Assembly (NCBI GenBank): GCA_019241805.1
Contig: JAFAWL010000158.1
Span: 1-10,849, forward strand
Length of the DNA: 10,849 bases
Origin: Actinomycetota bacterium
Lineage (GTDB): Bacteria; Actinomycetota; Actinomycetes; Mycobacteriales; Jatrophihabitantaceae
Direction: 5' to 3'
In this document: positions 1 to 6,683 of the stretch, piece after piece
Layout: every line of letters begins with the position of its first letter
How positions within the stretch are numbered: position 1 is the stretch's first letter
Notes under the pieces: generated by a model
Seen by the model: the letters and a program-made list of their open reading frames with translations, nothing else
What the model was told of the DNA's origin: nothing
Databases searched by the model: none
Position numbers and translations under genes: made by a program

Positions 1-1
1 G

Positions 2-1516
2 GTCGACCTGACGTTGCCGGACTGGTCGCACTACCGCGATCGCCTCGACGACATCGACGCGGTGGTGCTCACGCACGGTCACGAGGATCACATCGGCGCG
101 TTGCCGTACCTGCTGCGCGAACGCGGGGACATACCGCTGATCGGTTCGCGGCTGACTCTCGCGCTGGTCGATTCCAAGCTGGACCAGCATCGCATCCGGG
201 CTGAGCTGCGACGGGTCCGTGAGGGCGATCGCATCACGGCCGGATCGTGGGACCTCGAATTCTTCGCCGTGAACCACTCCATCCCCGACGCCTTGGCCGT
301 CGCCATTCGGGCCGGGGCCAACACCCTGCTGCACACCGGCGACTTCAAGATGGACCAGACGCCGCTGGACGGCCGACTGACCGACCTGCCCGGGTTCTCG
401 CGCCTGGGCGACGAAGGCGTCGATCTGCTCCTGGCCGACTCGACCAACGCCGAGGTACCGGGATTCATGCCTTCCGAACGTGACGTCGGTCGCGTCGTCG
501 CCGACGTGATCGCGAAGGCGCGCGGCCGCGTGATCGTCGCTTGCTTCGCTTCGCACGTCCATCGTGTGCAGCAGGTGCTCGACGCAGCGGCCGACACCGG
601 ACGTCAAGTCGCACTGGTCGGTCGATCGATGGTCCGCAACATGAACATCGCCCGCGACCTCGGGCTGCTCAGCGTGCCGGACAATCTGATCATCGACCTG
701 CGCGAGGCGGAGCAGTTGCCCTCGCGCCGAGTGCTGCTCATTTCGACCGGCTCGCAGGGTGAGCCGCTATCGGCGTTGTCACGCATGGCCAATCGGGAAC
801 ATCAGACGGTGCGCGTCGTTGCCGACGACACCATCGTGCTGGCGTCCTCGCTTATCCCCGGCAACGAGAACTCGGTCGGTCGGGTGATCAACGGACTCTC
901 ACGTCTCGGTGCGACCGTCGTGCACCGCTCGACGGCGTTGGTGCATGTGTCCGGCCATGCGCCGGCCGGTGAGTTGCGCTATCTGCTCAACGCCGTGCGA
1001 CCCAAGAATCACATGCCGGTGCACGGCGAATGGCGCCACATCCGAGCCCACGCGGCGATCGCGCGGTCGACCGGTATCCCCGACGAACGGATCATGCTGG
1101 CCGAGGACGGCACGGTGGTCGACCTGCACGACGGCCTGGCCCACATCAGCGGATCCATTCCCGTCGGTTACGTCTACGTCGACGGGCTCGCGGTCGGCGA
1201 CCTCGGTGACGACGGGGCCCTGAAGGACCGACGGATCCTCGGCGAAGAAGGCTTTCTGTCGATTCTGGTCGCCGTGGACATGCAGGCCGGCAAAGTCGTG
1301 TTCGGACCGGAGATCACCGCCCGCGGATTCACCGACGACCCCAAAGCGCTCGGTCCGATCCAGAAAGAATTGATCAGCGTCGTCGAGCAGTCTCTGGCGG
1401 ACGGCACGAACGACACCGACGCGCTCGCCCACGTCGTGCGACGCACGGTCGGCCGCTGGGTCGACCAGACCTACCGGCGCCGGCCGATGCTCATCCCGAA
1501 CGTGATCGAGGTGTGA
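2..1516 (+). CDS. rnj: Ribonuclease J (5' partial)
   Basis: RNase J is a metallo-beta-lactamase/beta-CASP ribonuclease with 5'-3' exonuclease and endonuclease activity in mRNA decay and rRNA maturation. The frame is open to the left edge, so the TTG at 14 is not the real start; about 55-60 N-terminal residues are missing if the protein has the usual length of about 560. Counting the codon at 2 as residue 1, the zinc-binding HGHEDH motif is at residues 25-30 (nt 74-91). Further family marks are LLHTGDFK (nt 328-351), the DSTNAE motif (nt 439-456), the SGHAP motif of the beta-CASP part (nt 950-964) and MPVHGEWRH (nt 1013-1039). The protein ends in the C-terminal domain with RRPMLIP near the stop. 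The stop overlaps the next gene's GTG (GTGA), which implies translational coupling to methionine aminopeptidase. The family call is very secure. Confidence 0.96.
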   Translation, partial: VDLTLPDWSHYRDRLDDIDAVVLTHGHEDHIGALPYLLRERGDIPLIGSRLTLALVDSKLDQHRIRAELRRVREGDRITAGSWDLEFFAVNHSIPDALAVAIRAGANTLLHTGDFKMDQTPLDGRLTDLPGFSRLGDEGVDLLLADSTNAEVPGFMPSERDVGRVVADVIAKARGRVIVACFASHVHRVQQVLDAAADTGRQVALVGRSMVRNMNIARDLGLLSVPDNLIIDLREAEQLPSRRVLLISTGSQGEPLSALSRMANREHQTVRVVADDTIVLASSLIPGNENSVGRVINGLSRLGATVVHRSTALVHVSGHAPAGELRYLLNAVRPKNHMPVHGEWRHIRAHAAIARSTGIPDERIMLAEDGTVVDLHDGLAHISGSIPVGYVYVDGLAVGDLGDDGALKDRRILGEEGFLSILVAVDMQAGKVVFGPEITARGFTDDPKALGPIQKELISVVEQSLADGTNDTDALAHVVRRTVGRWVDQTYRRRPMLIPNVIEV

Positions 1517-2382
1517 CCGTGGCGATGTCCGCCGCCATCGCTCCGGCGCCGGTCTCGGCCCGCCTCGACGTGCCGGCCGCGATCGCCCGTCCCGCCTACG
1601 TCGACGACGGTCCGCCGTGGGACCTCGACGATGCACTGGTGAAGGACCCCGACACGATCGCGCGCATGCGCGTGGCCGGCCGAATCGCCGCCGATGCCGT
1701 CCTGGAAGTCGGAAGGCACGTGGCGCCCGGGATCACCACCGACGAGCTCGACCGCATCGGGCACGACTTCCTGATCGCGCACGACGCCTACCCTTCGACA
1801 TTGGGCTACAAAGGCTTCCCGAAGTCGCTGTGCACCTCGGTGAACGAGGTCATCTGTCACGGCATCCCCGACGCTCGCCCGCTGATCGAGGGAGACGTGG
1901 TGAAGGTCGACATCACGGCGTTCAAGAACGGCGTGCACGGCGACACCTGCGCGACGTTCTTCGCGGGTCATCCGAACGAGGACGTGCGGCTGCTCGGCGA
2001 GCGCACCCGCGAGGCGATGTTGCGCGGCATCCGGGCGGTGCAGCCGGGGCGGCCGCTCAACGTGATCGGCCGCGTGATCGAGTCGTACGCACGCCGGTTC
2101 GGCTACGGGGTGGTGCGCGACTACACCGGTCACGGCGTCGGCCCGAGCTTTCACACCAGACCGACGGTGCTGCACTACGACGAGCCCCGAGCGACCCAAC
2201 TGCTCGAACCGGGCATGACGTTCACGATCGAACCGATGCTCACCCTGGGTGGCTACGACTGGGTGATGTGGGACGACGGTTGGACCGTGCTTACGGCCGA
2301 CGGTTCGTGGGCAGCGCAGTGGGAACACACCGTCGTGGTCACCGAGGACGGCGCGGAAATCCTCACGTCGCCGAGCGACTGA
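1513..2382 (+). CDS. map: Type I methionine aminopeptidase
   Basis: This cytosolic dinuclear metalloenzyme removes the initiator methionine from new proteins. With GTG 1513 as residue 1, the expected ligands are all present: D133, D144, H207 (in GHGVG), E240 (in FTIEPM) and E271 (in WEHTVVV), with the substrate-contacting histidine H116 in CHGIPD. The length is 289 residues. The first 40 or so residues form an extension that includes an ARPAYV stretch, like the SH3-binding-type extension of mycobacterial MapB, so this is the type Ic actinobacterial form. I chose GTG 1513 because it overlaps the RNase J stop as GTGA. An ATG at 1525, giving four residues fewer, is the main alternative. No residue looks damaged. 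Translation is probably coupled to RNase J. Confidence 0.96.
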   Translation: MTVAMSAAIAPAPVSARLDVPAAIARPAYVDDGPPWDLDDALVKDPDTIARMRVAGRIAADAVLEVGRHVAPGITTDELDRIGHDFLIAHDAYPSTLGYKGFPKSLCTSVNEVICHGIPDARPLIEGDVVKVDITAFKNGVHGDTCATFFAGHPNEDVRLLGERTREAMLRGIRAVQPGRPLNVIGRVIESYARRFGYGVVRDYTGHGVGPSFHTRPTVLHYDEPRATQLLEPGMTFTIEPMLTLGGYDWVMWDDGWTVLTADGSWAAQWEHTVVVTEDGAEILTSPSD

Positions 2383-2390
2383 CCTCTCGA

Positions 2391-2404
2391 CCACGTCCGC
2401 GTGG
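2391..2404 (+). terminator. Short hairpin after map (weak terminator candidate)
   Basis: CCACG (2391-2395) pairs with CGTGG (2400-2404) around a TCCG loop, which is a UNCG-type tetraloop in RNA. It lies 8 nt after the methionine aminopeptidase stop. The stem is only 5 bp and no T-run follows, so it could be a weak terminator, an RNA-end stabiliser or chance. Confidence 0.3.
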
Positions 2405-2432
2405 CGTCTAGGAGAGAACCAATACAGCCGAA

Positions 2433-2438
2433 TACGAT
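2433..2438 (+). promoter_or_regulatory. Candidate -10 box of a leaderless promoter
   Basis: TACGAT fits the actinobacterial TANNNT -10 consensus and ends 6 nt before the GTG at 2445. This spacing would start transcription on or next to the start codon, giving a leaderless mRNA. The only purine-rich stretch upstream (AGGAGAG, 2410-2416) is 28 nt from the GTG, too far to act as a ribosome binding site. I see no clear -35 hexamer. Confidence 0.5.
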
Positions 2439-2444
2439 CCGATC

Positions 2445-3635
2445 GTGGATCCGATCCGGAACCCGTACGCGCCCGGTGCCGGCCAGCGGCCGCCGGAATT
2501 GGCCGGTCGTGACGACGAGCTGACCGCCTTCGACGTCGTGCTCGAACGGGTCGCTCGCGGCCGCCCCGAACGCTCCATCGTCCTGACCGGACTGCGCGGG
2601 GTCGGCAAGACGGTACTGCTGAACGCGCTGCGGTCGGCCGCCGTGCGGCGCAGCTGGGGTACGGGAAAGCTCGAGGCGCGGCCGAACCAGGCCTTGCGCC
2701 GCCCGTTGGCCGCGGCGCTGCATCTGGCCGTGCGTGAACTGCCCAACGCCCGGCCCGAGGAGACCCGGCACGTCCTCGGGGTGCTGAAATCTTTCAGCCA
2801 ACGCGACGCCGGACCGGCCGGCCGCGGCAAGACGAACCCGGCCCGTTGGCAACCCGGGATCGACGTGCCGGCTGTGGTCGGACGGGCCGACTCCGGTGAC
2901 ATCGAGACCGATCTGGTGGAACTGTTCACCGACGTCGGGGGCCTCGCCGGTGATGCCGGCACCGGCTTGGCCGTCTTCGTGGACGAGATGCAGGATCTCG
3001 GTCCGGACGACGTGTCGGCCCTATGTGCGTCCGCGCACGAAATCTCGCAACAGCGCCTGCCGCTCGTGGTCGTGGGCGCCGGGCTGCCGCATCTGCCCAG
3101 CGTGCTCTCGGGCGCGAAGTCCTATAGCGAACGGCTGTTTCGCTACGCCCGGATCGATCGCCTCGATCGAGCCGCCGCCGACGCGGCGTTGCGTCGGCCG
3201 GCCCGGGACGAGGACGCCGACTTCGCCGACGAGGCCCTCGAGCGGATGTATGAATTGACCGGCGGCTACCCGTATTTCATCCAGGCCTACGGCAAAGTAG
3301 CGTGGGACGTCGCGCCACGCTCGCCGATCGCCGCGAGTGACATCGACGTGGCCGCGCCGGAGGCCGAGGCGGAACTCGCCGTCGGCTTCTTCGGCTCGCG
3401 TTACGAACGGGCCACTCCGGCCGAACGGGAATATCTGCGGGGCATGGCCGAAGCCGCCGACGGTGATCACGACGTGTCTAGCGCGGCGGTGGCCGAGCAC
3501 CTCGGACGCAACGCGCAGTCGCTGTCGCCGGCCCGGGATGCCCTGTTGAAAAAGGGATTGGTTTATTCGGCGCAGCGCGGCCGGATCGCGTTCACCGTCC
3601 CGCATTTCGGTCGCTATCTGCTGGCCCAGGACTAG
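2445..3635 (+). CDS. P-loop ATPase of AAA_16/ORC-Cdc6-like type with C-terminal winged helix
   Basis: This is a 396-residue soluble ATP-binding protein of unknown role. An LAGRDDEL stretch (residues 19-26), typical of the AAA_16/ORC-Cdc6-like families, comes before Walker A GLRGVGKT (49-56). Walker B is AVFVDEMQD (176-184), with D180 and E181 as the likely Mg-binding and catalytic acids. Between them, residues 80-160 form a variable, basic and proline-rich section. A lid-like helical region with ELTGGYPYFIQAYG follows, then a C-terminal winged-helix-like domain from about residue 315, rich in 'AVAEHLGR' and 'LLKKGLVY' type helices, which could bind DNA or a partner. I chose GTG 2445 because a TACGAT box lies 6 nt upstream and the MDPIRNPYAPG start matches what I recall of actinobacterial homologues. 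The gene stands alone in its promoter arrangement, and its partner or substrate is not apparent. Confidence 0.85.
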   Translation: MDPIRNPYAPGAGQRPPELAGRDDELTAFDVVLERVARGRPERSIVLTGLRGVGKTVLLNALRSAAVRRSWGTGKLEARPNQALRRPLAAALHLAVRELPNARPEETRHVLGVLKSFSQRDAGPAGRGKTNPARWQPGIDVPAVVGRADSGDIETDLVELFTDVGGLAGDAGTGLAVFVDEMQDLGPDDVSALCASAHEISQQRLPLVVVGAGLPHLPSVLSGAKSYSERLFRYARIDRLDRAAADAALRRPARDEDADFADEALERMYELTGGYPYFIQAYGKVAWDVAPRSPIAASDIDVAAPEAEAELAVGFFGSRYERATPAEREYLRGMAEAADGDHDVSSAAVAEHLGRNAQSLSPARDALLKKGLVYSAQRGRIAFTVPHFGRYLLAQD

Positions 3636-3647
3636 GCCGCGTCACCA

Positions 3648-3680
3648 GCCCCGAATGGGGCGACCCCGCCTCCGCCGGGG
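3648..3680 (+). terminator. Two adjacent short hairpins after the ATPase gene
   Basis: GCCCC (3648-3652) pairs with GGGGC (3657-3661) around a GAAT loop. CCCCG (3664-3668) pairs with CGGGG (3676-3680) around a 7-nt loop. They start 13 nt after the ATPase stop. No T-run follows, as is usual for terminators in GC-rich actinobacteria, so termination is inferred from position. Confidence 0.4.
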
Positions 3681-3729
3681 AGACGAGGGAACGGGCGCGT
3701 GCTATACGAACGTCGAGGGCGTACGAGTT

Positions 3730-3750
3730 TCGCCCGTGGCAAACGGGCGA
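3730..3750. terminator. Bidirectional hairpin between convergent genes
   Basis: TCGCCCGT (3730-3737) is a perfect 8-bp inverted match to ACGGGCGA (3743-3750) around a GGCAA loop. It is flanked by TTT on the left of the plus strand. It lies 34 nt past the end of the minus-strand RNA methyltransferase and 94 nt past the ATPase stop, so it could stop transcription from either side. Confidence 0.5.
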
Positions 3751-3783
3751 TGCCAGCGCGCTGAACACGTCGGCTAAGCGCCT

Positions 3784-4422
3784 TTAGGACAAAGCGTGCC
3801 TACGAATCCAGGCGTGCATGGCAATGCCGGCGGCGACGCCGGCGTTGATCGAGCGCGTCGAGCCGAACTGGGCAATCGAACAGACGGTGTCGACGGCCTC
3901 CCGCGCATCGGCGGACAGGCCGCTGCCTTCCTGGCCGAACAGCAGAATTGCACGGCGGGGTAGAACAAAACTCTCCAACGGATGCGCACCCGGGAGGTTG
4001 TCTATCGCGACAACAGAGTAGTGATGATCGCGCGCGTAGGTCATTAGCTCGTCTACGTCGGCAACATGGCGAATGTGCTGATATCGGTCGGTAACCATGG
4101 CACCGCGTCGATTCCATCTACGCTTTCCGACCACGATTACTTCCGCAGCAAGAAAGGCATTTGCGGTGCGCACCACCGTGCCGATGTTCAGGTCGTGACG
4201 CCAATTCTCGATCGCGACGGCGAATTCGTGGCGCCGGGTGTCGAGATCGGCGACGATCGCCTCGACCGTCCAGTATCGGTATTGATCGACGACGTTACGG
4301 CGGTCGCCCTCGCGCAGCAGATCGTGGTCGTAGCGCGGATCTTGCGGCCACGGCTTCGGATGAGGGCCGACTCCGACGAGATCGTCTGAGTAGCCCGTGG
4401 GCGGGAGGTCTGCGGAACTCAG
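3784..4422 (-). CDS. TrmH/SpoU-family RNA 2'-O-methyltransferase, non-canonical start
   Basis: This SAM-dependent enzyme should methylate a ribose 2'-OH in tRNA or rRNA; the target nucleotide cannot be read from the sequence. Numbering from CTG 4422, the three SpoU motifs of the knotted fold are NIGTVVRTANAF (79-90), LLFGQEGSGLS (160-170) and SIAQFGSTRSINAGVAAGIA (182-201). R85, E165 and N193 are the likely key residues. Residues 16-60 (VGVGPHPKPW, then GDRRNVVDQYRYW) match the start of actinobacterial homologues such as the one next to pyrE in M. tuberculosis (Rv0380c). No ATG, GTG or TTG occurs in frame from the end of pyrE to GTG at residue 83, inside motif 1. The best start is CTG 4422, overlapping the pyrE stop as CTGA. 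The frame is open far upstream, but that part reads through pyrE in another frame and is not protein-like. The product is secure; the start is not. Confidence 0.85.
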   Translation of the reverse strand: MSSADLPPTGYSDDLVGVGPHPKPWPQDPRYDHDLLREGDRRNVVDQYRYWTVEAIVADLDTRRHEFAVAIENWRHDLNIGTVVRTANAFLAAEVIVVGKRRWNRRGAMVTDRYQHIRHVADVDELMTYARDHHYSVVAIDNLPGAHPLESFVLPRRAILLFGQEGSGLSADAREAVDTVCSIAQFGSTRSINAGVAAGIAMHAWIRRHALS

Positions 4423-4946
4423 CCGAGCCCCAAATCGGTCAAGGTGTAGGCCGCCCGGTATTCCAGGCCGGCCGCTTCGATGGCCGTTCGACCACCACGA
4501 TCGACGATCACGGCCACGCCGACGACTTCGGCCCCCTCTTCCCGCAGCGCCTCGACCGCCGTCAGCGGACTGGAGCCCGTGGTCGAGACGTCTTCCAGGA
4601 CCACGACGCGACGGCCGCCGATTTCGGGACCTTCGATGCGCCGTTGCAGCCCGTGCTTCTTGCCTTCCTTGCGCACGACGAAAGCATCGACCGTGCCGTC
4701 GGAGGAATGCAGAATGGCGGTGCCGACCGGGTCGGCGCCGAGGGTGAGCCCACCGACCGCGGCGGGAGACCAGTCGCGCACCAGGTCGAACATCACGCGG
4801 CCGATGAGCGGCGCCGCCTGTCGGTGCAGAGTCACTCGACGCAGATCGATGTAGTAATCGGCCTCGCGGCCGGAAGAAAGGACGACCCGACCGTGCACCA
4901 CGGCGAGATCTTTGATCAGCTTCAACAGGTCGTCGCGATCGCTCAC
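4419..4946 (-). CDS. pyrE: Orotate phosphoribosyltransferase
   Basis: PyrE joins orotate to PRPP to give OMP, the fifth step of de novo UMP synthesis, in the cytosol as a homodimer. The PRPP-binding loop VVVLEDVSTTGSS is at residues 114-126, with E118 and D119 as the acidic pair. The flexible catalytic loop is RKEGKKHG (92-99). The N-terminal SSGREADYYIDLR (24-36) is typical of bacterial OPRTases. At 175 residues it is the short form usual in actinobacteria. GTG 4946 is the only sensible start. No Shine-Dalgarno is visible; a TACGCT box 7 nt upstream suggests an internal leaderless promoter. It follows the dehydrogenase gene by 24 nt and its stop overlaps the likely start of the RNA methyltransferase. 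Confidence 0.96.
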   Translation of the reverse strand: MSDRDDLLKLIKDLAVVHGRVVLSSGREADYYIDLRRVTLHRQAAPLIGRVMFDLVRDWSPAAVGGLTLGADPVGTAILHSSDGTVDAFVVRKEGKKHGLQRRIEGPEIGGRRVVVLEDVSTTGSSPLTAVEALREEGAEVVGVAVIVDRGGRTAIEAAGLEYRAAYTLTDLGLG

Positions 4947-4953
4947 GGCCAGA

Positions 4954-4959
4954 AGCGTA
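4954..4959 (-). promoter_or_regulatory. Candidate leaderless -10 box for pyrE
   Basis: On the minus strand TACGCT fits TANNNT and ends 7 nt before the pyrE GTG, within the 24-nt gap after the dehydrogenase stop. It would allow pyrE and the methyltransferase to be transcribed separately from the upstream genes. No -35 match is evident, so this rests on spacing and motif only. Confidence 0.4.
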
Positions 4960-4970
4960 TCCGGCAGCGA

Positions 4971-5750
4971 TCAGCGACGAGGCTTGGGCTTGCCCGCCGA
5001 ACTCAGCCCGCGAACGACGAGGCCGGGCGCCACCCGCGCCAACCCGGTGATCGCCTTGTAGCGCAGGCTGGGGACGCTGAGCGACTTGCCCCGGCGGGCA
5101 TCCGAAAGGCCCGTCGCCACCACCTCCTCGACGTCGAGCCACATCCACTCGGGCAGGTAGGACATGTCCACCCGGGCCCGCTCGTGGAATTCGGTATGGG
5201 TGAAACCGGGGCACACCACGGTCACCGTGACACCGGAATCCTTCACCAGCGCCGACAAGCCTTGGCTGAACGCGATGACATACGCCTTGCCGGCTCCGTA
5301 ACTGGTCGTCTCGGGCCGCGGCACCAGACCACCCACCGAGCCCAAATTGATGATCATGCCTCGACCACGGGCACGCATCACCGGCACGGCGCTGTGGCAG
5401 AGCTCCATCACGGCCCGCACGTTCAGCTCGAGCAGGCGCCGCTCGTCCTCGATCGCCGTCTTGCCGAAGGCACGGTAGAGGCCGATACCGGCGTTGTTGA
5501 TCAAGACGTCGATCGGTCGGGTCGGGTCGGTCAGGCGAGCGCTCACCACCGCCCGGCCCTCGTCGGTCGCCAGGTCGGCCGCCTGCGTCTGCACGTCGAC
5601 GCCGTAGCGCGTGGACAGCTGCTCGGCACGCTCGTCGAGCCGCGCGGCGTCGCGCGCCGCCAGGACGAGGCCGTGCCCTTCGGCGGCCAGTTGCCGGGCG
5701 AACGCGGCACCCAGACCCGCGGTCGCACCGGTCACCAACGCGGTGGGCAC
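4971..5750 (-). CDS. Short-chain dehydrogenase/reductase (classical SDR)
   Basis: This is an NAD(P)-dependent oxidoreductase with a Rossmann fold; the substrate is unknown. Numbering from GTG 5750 (259 residues), the cofactor motif TGATAGLG is at 7-14, R33 follows beta-2 and favours NADP, D59 contacts adenine, and NNAG is at 85-88. The catalytic tetrad is N110, S138, Y151 and K155 (YGAGK). A basic tail, rich in lysine, arginine and proline, closes the protein. I chose GTG 5750 because it puts the first beta strand at residue 3, as is normal for the family, and lies 4 nt after the upstream stop. The ATG at 5795 is also in frame and adds 15 non-conserved residues overlapping the upstream gene. 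No Shine-Dalgarno is seen, so translation is probably coupled. It is the second gene of the pyrE run. Confidence 0.92.
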   Translation of the reverse strand: MPTALVTGATAGLGAAFARQLAAEGHGLVLAARDAARLDERAEQLSTRYGVDVQTQAADLATDEGRAVVSARLTDPTRPIDVLINNAGIGLYRAFGKTAIEDERRLLELNVRAVMELCHSAVPVMRARGRGMIINLGSVGGLVPRPETTSYGAGKAYVIAFSQGLSALVKDSGVTVTVVCPGFTHTEFHERARVDMSYLPEWMWLDVEEVVATGLSDARRGKSLSVPSLRYKAITGLARVAPGLVVRGLSSAGKPKPRR

Positions 5751-5754
5751 GACG

Positions 5755-6564
5755 TCAGCCGTTGCGGGACTTGCCTCGACGCGATGCCGGGGCATCGCCC
5801 GGCTCGGCCGGCGTCACGCGGGACTTCGATCGGGTCCGCAGTTGGTTGCCCGGCGGTGGTTGCGAAAACGAAGAGCCGCTGTTTGCCGCGCTGCCGGTCT
5901 TCGCAGCGCCGGAGTCCACATTCGCCCCCGGCCTGGTCTCGGCCGGCCGCTTGAGCGGCTGCGCGGGCGACTCGGTCCCGGTGGTCACCGGGCTGGTGCG
6001 AGGCGGTCGAGGGCCGAACAGCGAGCCCAGGCCGGCGGGGCGAGCACCCTCGCCCACCCGGGCCATTCGCTGCGCCCGGAAGTAACGCGTGGTCTGGGGG
6101 ACGAAGAGCAACAGGACCAGCGCGGCGAGGCTGGCCAAGCCCGTCAGCGTGCCTAGCGTTTTGAGCACGCCCGGTTCGTCGCTGGCCGGCTCACGAATCA
6201 GGTTCAGCGGCGCCAGCGTGAACACCGTCACGAAGGCGAAGATCCACCGCGCCAGTCCCCGACCCTTGCGCAGATTCCACACGACCAACAGCAGGATGAC
6301 GATGATGAGGATGCCGTAAATCGTGCTGCTCTGCCGGTAACTGTGCAGATCGTGGTTGAGCTGGTCAGCCGTATAGGGCGAGCGCTTGTTCTTGTCGCCG
6401 GTCTTGAGCTTGTTGTTGGCCTTGATGAGCGCCGACTTGTAATAGGAGGTGAAGCCCCAGGACAGCGCGGACGACAGGGCCATGAACAGGGCCTGCGCCC
6501 CGACGGCCATCGCGGCCCAGTCCAGGGTCTTGGGCCGCTCGAGGGCCAGGTTCTCGTCGCTCAC
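5755..6564 (-). CDS. Four-helix membrane protein of unknown function with proline-rich tail
   Basis: I do not recognise this 269-residue protein. It begins with a short acidic N-terminus, then has four likely membrane helices at about residues 16-40, 81-97, 104-123 and 134-155. A hydrophilic, lysine-rich loop (43-80, with KANNKLKTGDKNKR) lies between the first two. The last 110 residues form a polar, low-complexity tail rich in Pro, Ser, Ala, Thr, Arg and Gly, ending in basic residues. I chose GTG 6564 because a TACACT box lies 7 nt upstream and the reading frame farther upstream looks like arginine/alanine-rich non-coding sequence overlapping the divergent gene. It is the first gene of the minus-strand run and is followed 4 nt later by the SDR. 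M. tuberculosis has a secreted or membrane protein gene (Rv0383c) between clpB and pyrE; whether this is its counterpart is unproven. Confidence 0.8.
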   Translation of the reverse strand: MSDENLALERPKTLDWAAMAVGAQALFMALSSALSWGFTSYYKSALIKANNKLKTGDKNKRSPYTADQLNHDLHSYRQSSTIYGILIIVILLLVVWNLRKGRGLARWIFAFVTVFTLAPLNLIREPASDEPGVLKTLGTLTGLASLAALVLLLFVPQTTRYFRAQRMARVGEGARPAGLGSLFGPRPPRTSPVTTGTESPAQPLKRPAETRPGANVDSGAAKTGSAANSGSSFSQPPPGNQLRTRSKSRVTPAEPGDAPASRRGKSRNG

Positions 6565-6571
6565 CCGGGGC

Positions 6572-6577
6572 AGTGTA
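6572..6577 (-). promoter_or_regulatory. Candidate leaderless -10 box for the minus-strand run
   Basis: On the minus strand TACACT matches TANNNT and ends 7 nt before GTG 6564. No ribosome binding site is seen before that GTG, which agrees with a leaderless transcript. This would be the main promoter for the membrane protein, SDR, pyrE and methyltransferase run. No good -35 hexamer is found at 16-18 nt. Confidence 0.45.
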
Positions 6578-6624
6578 CGGGCATTGCCGAGGTCGCCGGG
6601 TCGAACGTGGAGGCGATTGCTGGA

Positions 6625-6630
6625 TACAGT
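6625..6630 (+). promoter_or_regulatory. Possible -10 box of the plus-strand membrane-protein cassette
   Basis: TACAGT lies in the 119-nt divergent gap, 53 nt before the TTG start at 6684. It fits TANNNT, and a transcript from here would have a leader of about 45 nt carrying the Shine-Dalgarno. No convincing -35 is visible, so this is only a candidate. Confidence 0.3.
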
Positions 6631-6671
6631 GCGCAGCACACGTGCCGCGTCGCCGCGCGCCAGCACCATCC

Positions 6672-6677
6672 GGAGGA
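6672..6677 (+). promoter_or_regulatory. Ribosome binding site fixing the TTG start at 6684
   Basis: GGAGGA is a near-perfect Shine-Dalgarno whose GGAGG core ends 7 nt before TTG 6684. It decides the start against the in-frame GTG 6573, whose extra 37 residues are arginine- and cysteine-rich and unlike protein. Confidence 0.85.
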
Positions 6678-6683
6678 ATCGGC

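Larger units (their letters stand above)
3636..3783. other. Non-coding gap between convergent genes
   Basis: This gap of 148 nt separates the stops of the ATPase (plus) and the RNA methyltransferase (minus). I see no plausible gene or tRNA. It holds two short GC-rich hairpins directly after the ATPase stop and a longer one at 3730-3750. The middle part (about 3681-3727) shows nothing recognisable. Confidence 0.7.

Noticed and set aside
1471..2394. 307-codon minus-strand open frame opposite map
   Set aside because: It is antisense to methionine aminopeptidase with all its ligands intact; the composition is His/Val/Arg-rich shadow.
3636..3783. Possible tRNA or small RNA in the convergent gap
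   Set aside because: No cloverleaf, T-loop sequence or CCA end was found; only short hairpins are present.
4423..5214. Upstream extension of the RNA methyltransferase frame to ATG 5214
   Set aside because: This part reads through pyrE and the SDR in another frame and is Arg/Gly-rich; the SpoU family does not have such a domain.
4161..5954. 597-codon plus-strand open frame opposite pyrE and the SDR
   Set aside because: It is antisense to well-recognised genes, its protein is His/Arg/Gly-rich with no known motif, and long antisense frames are expected with this GC-rich codon use.
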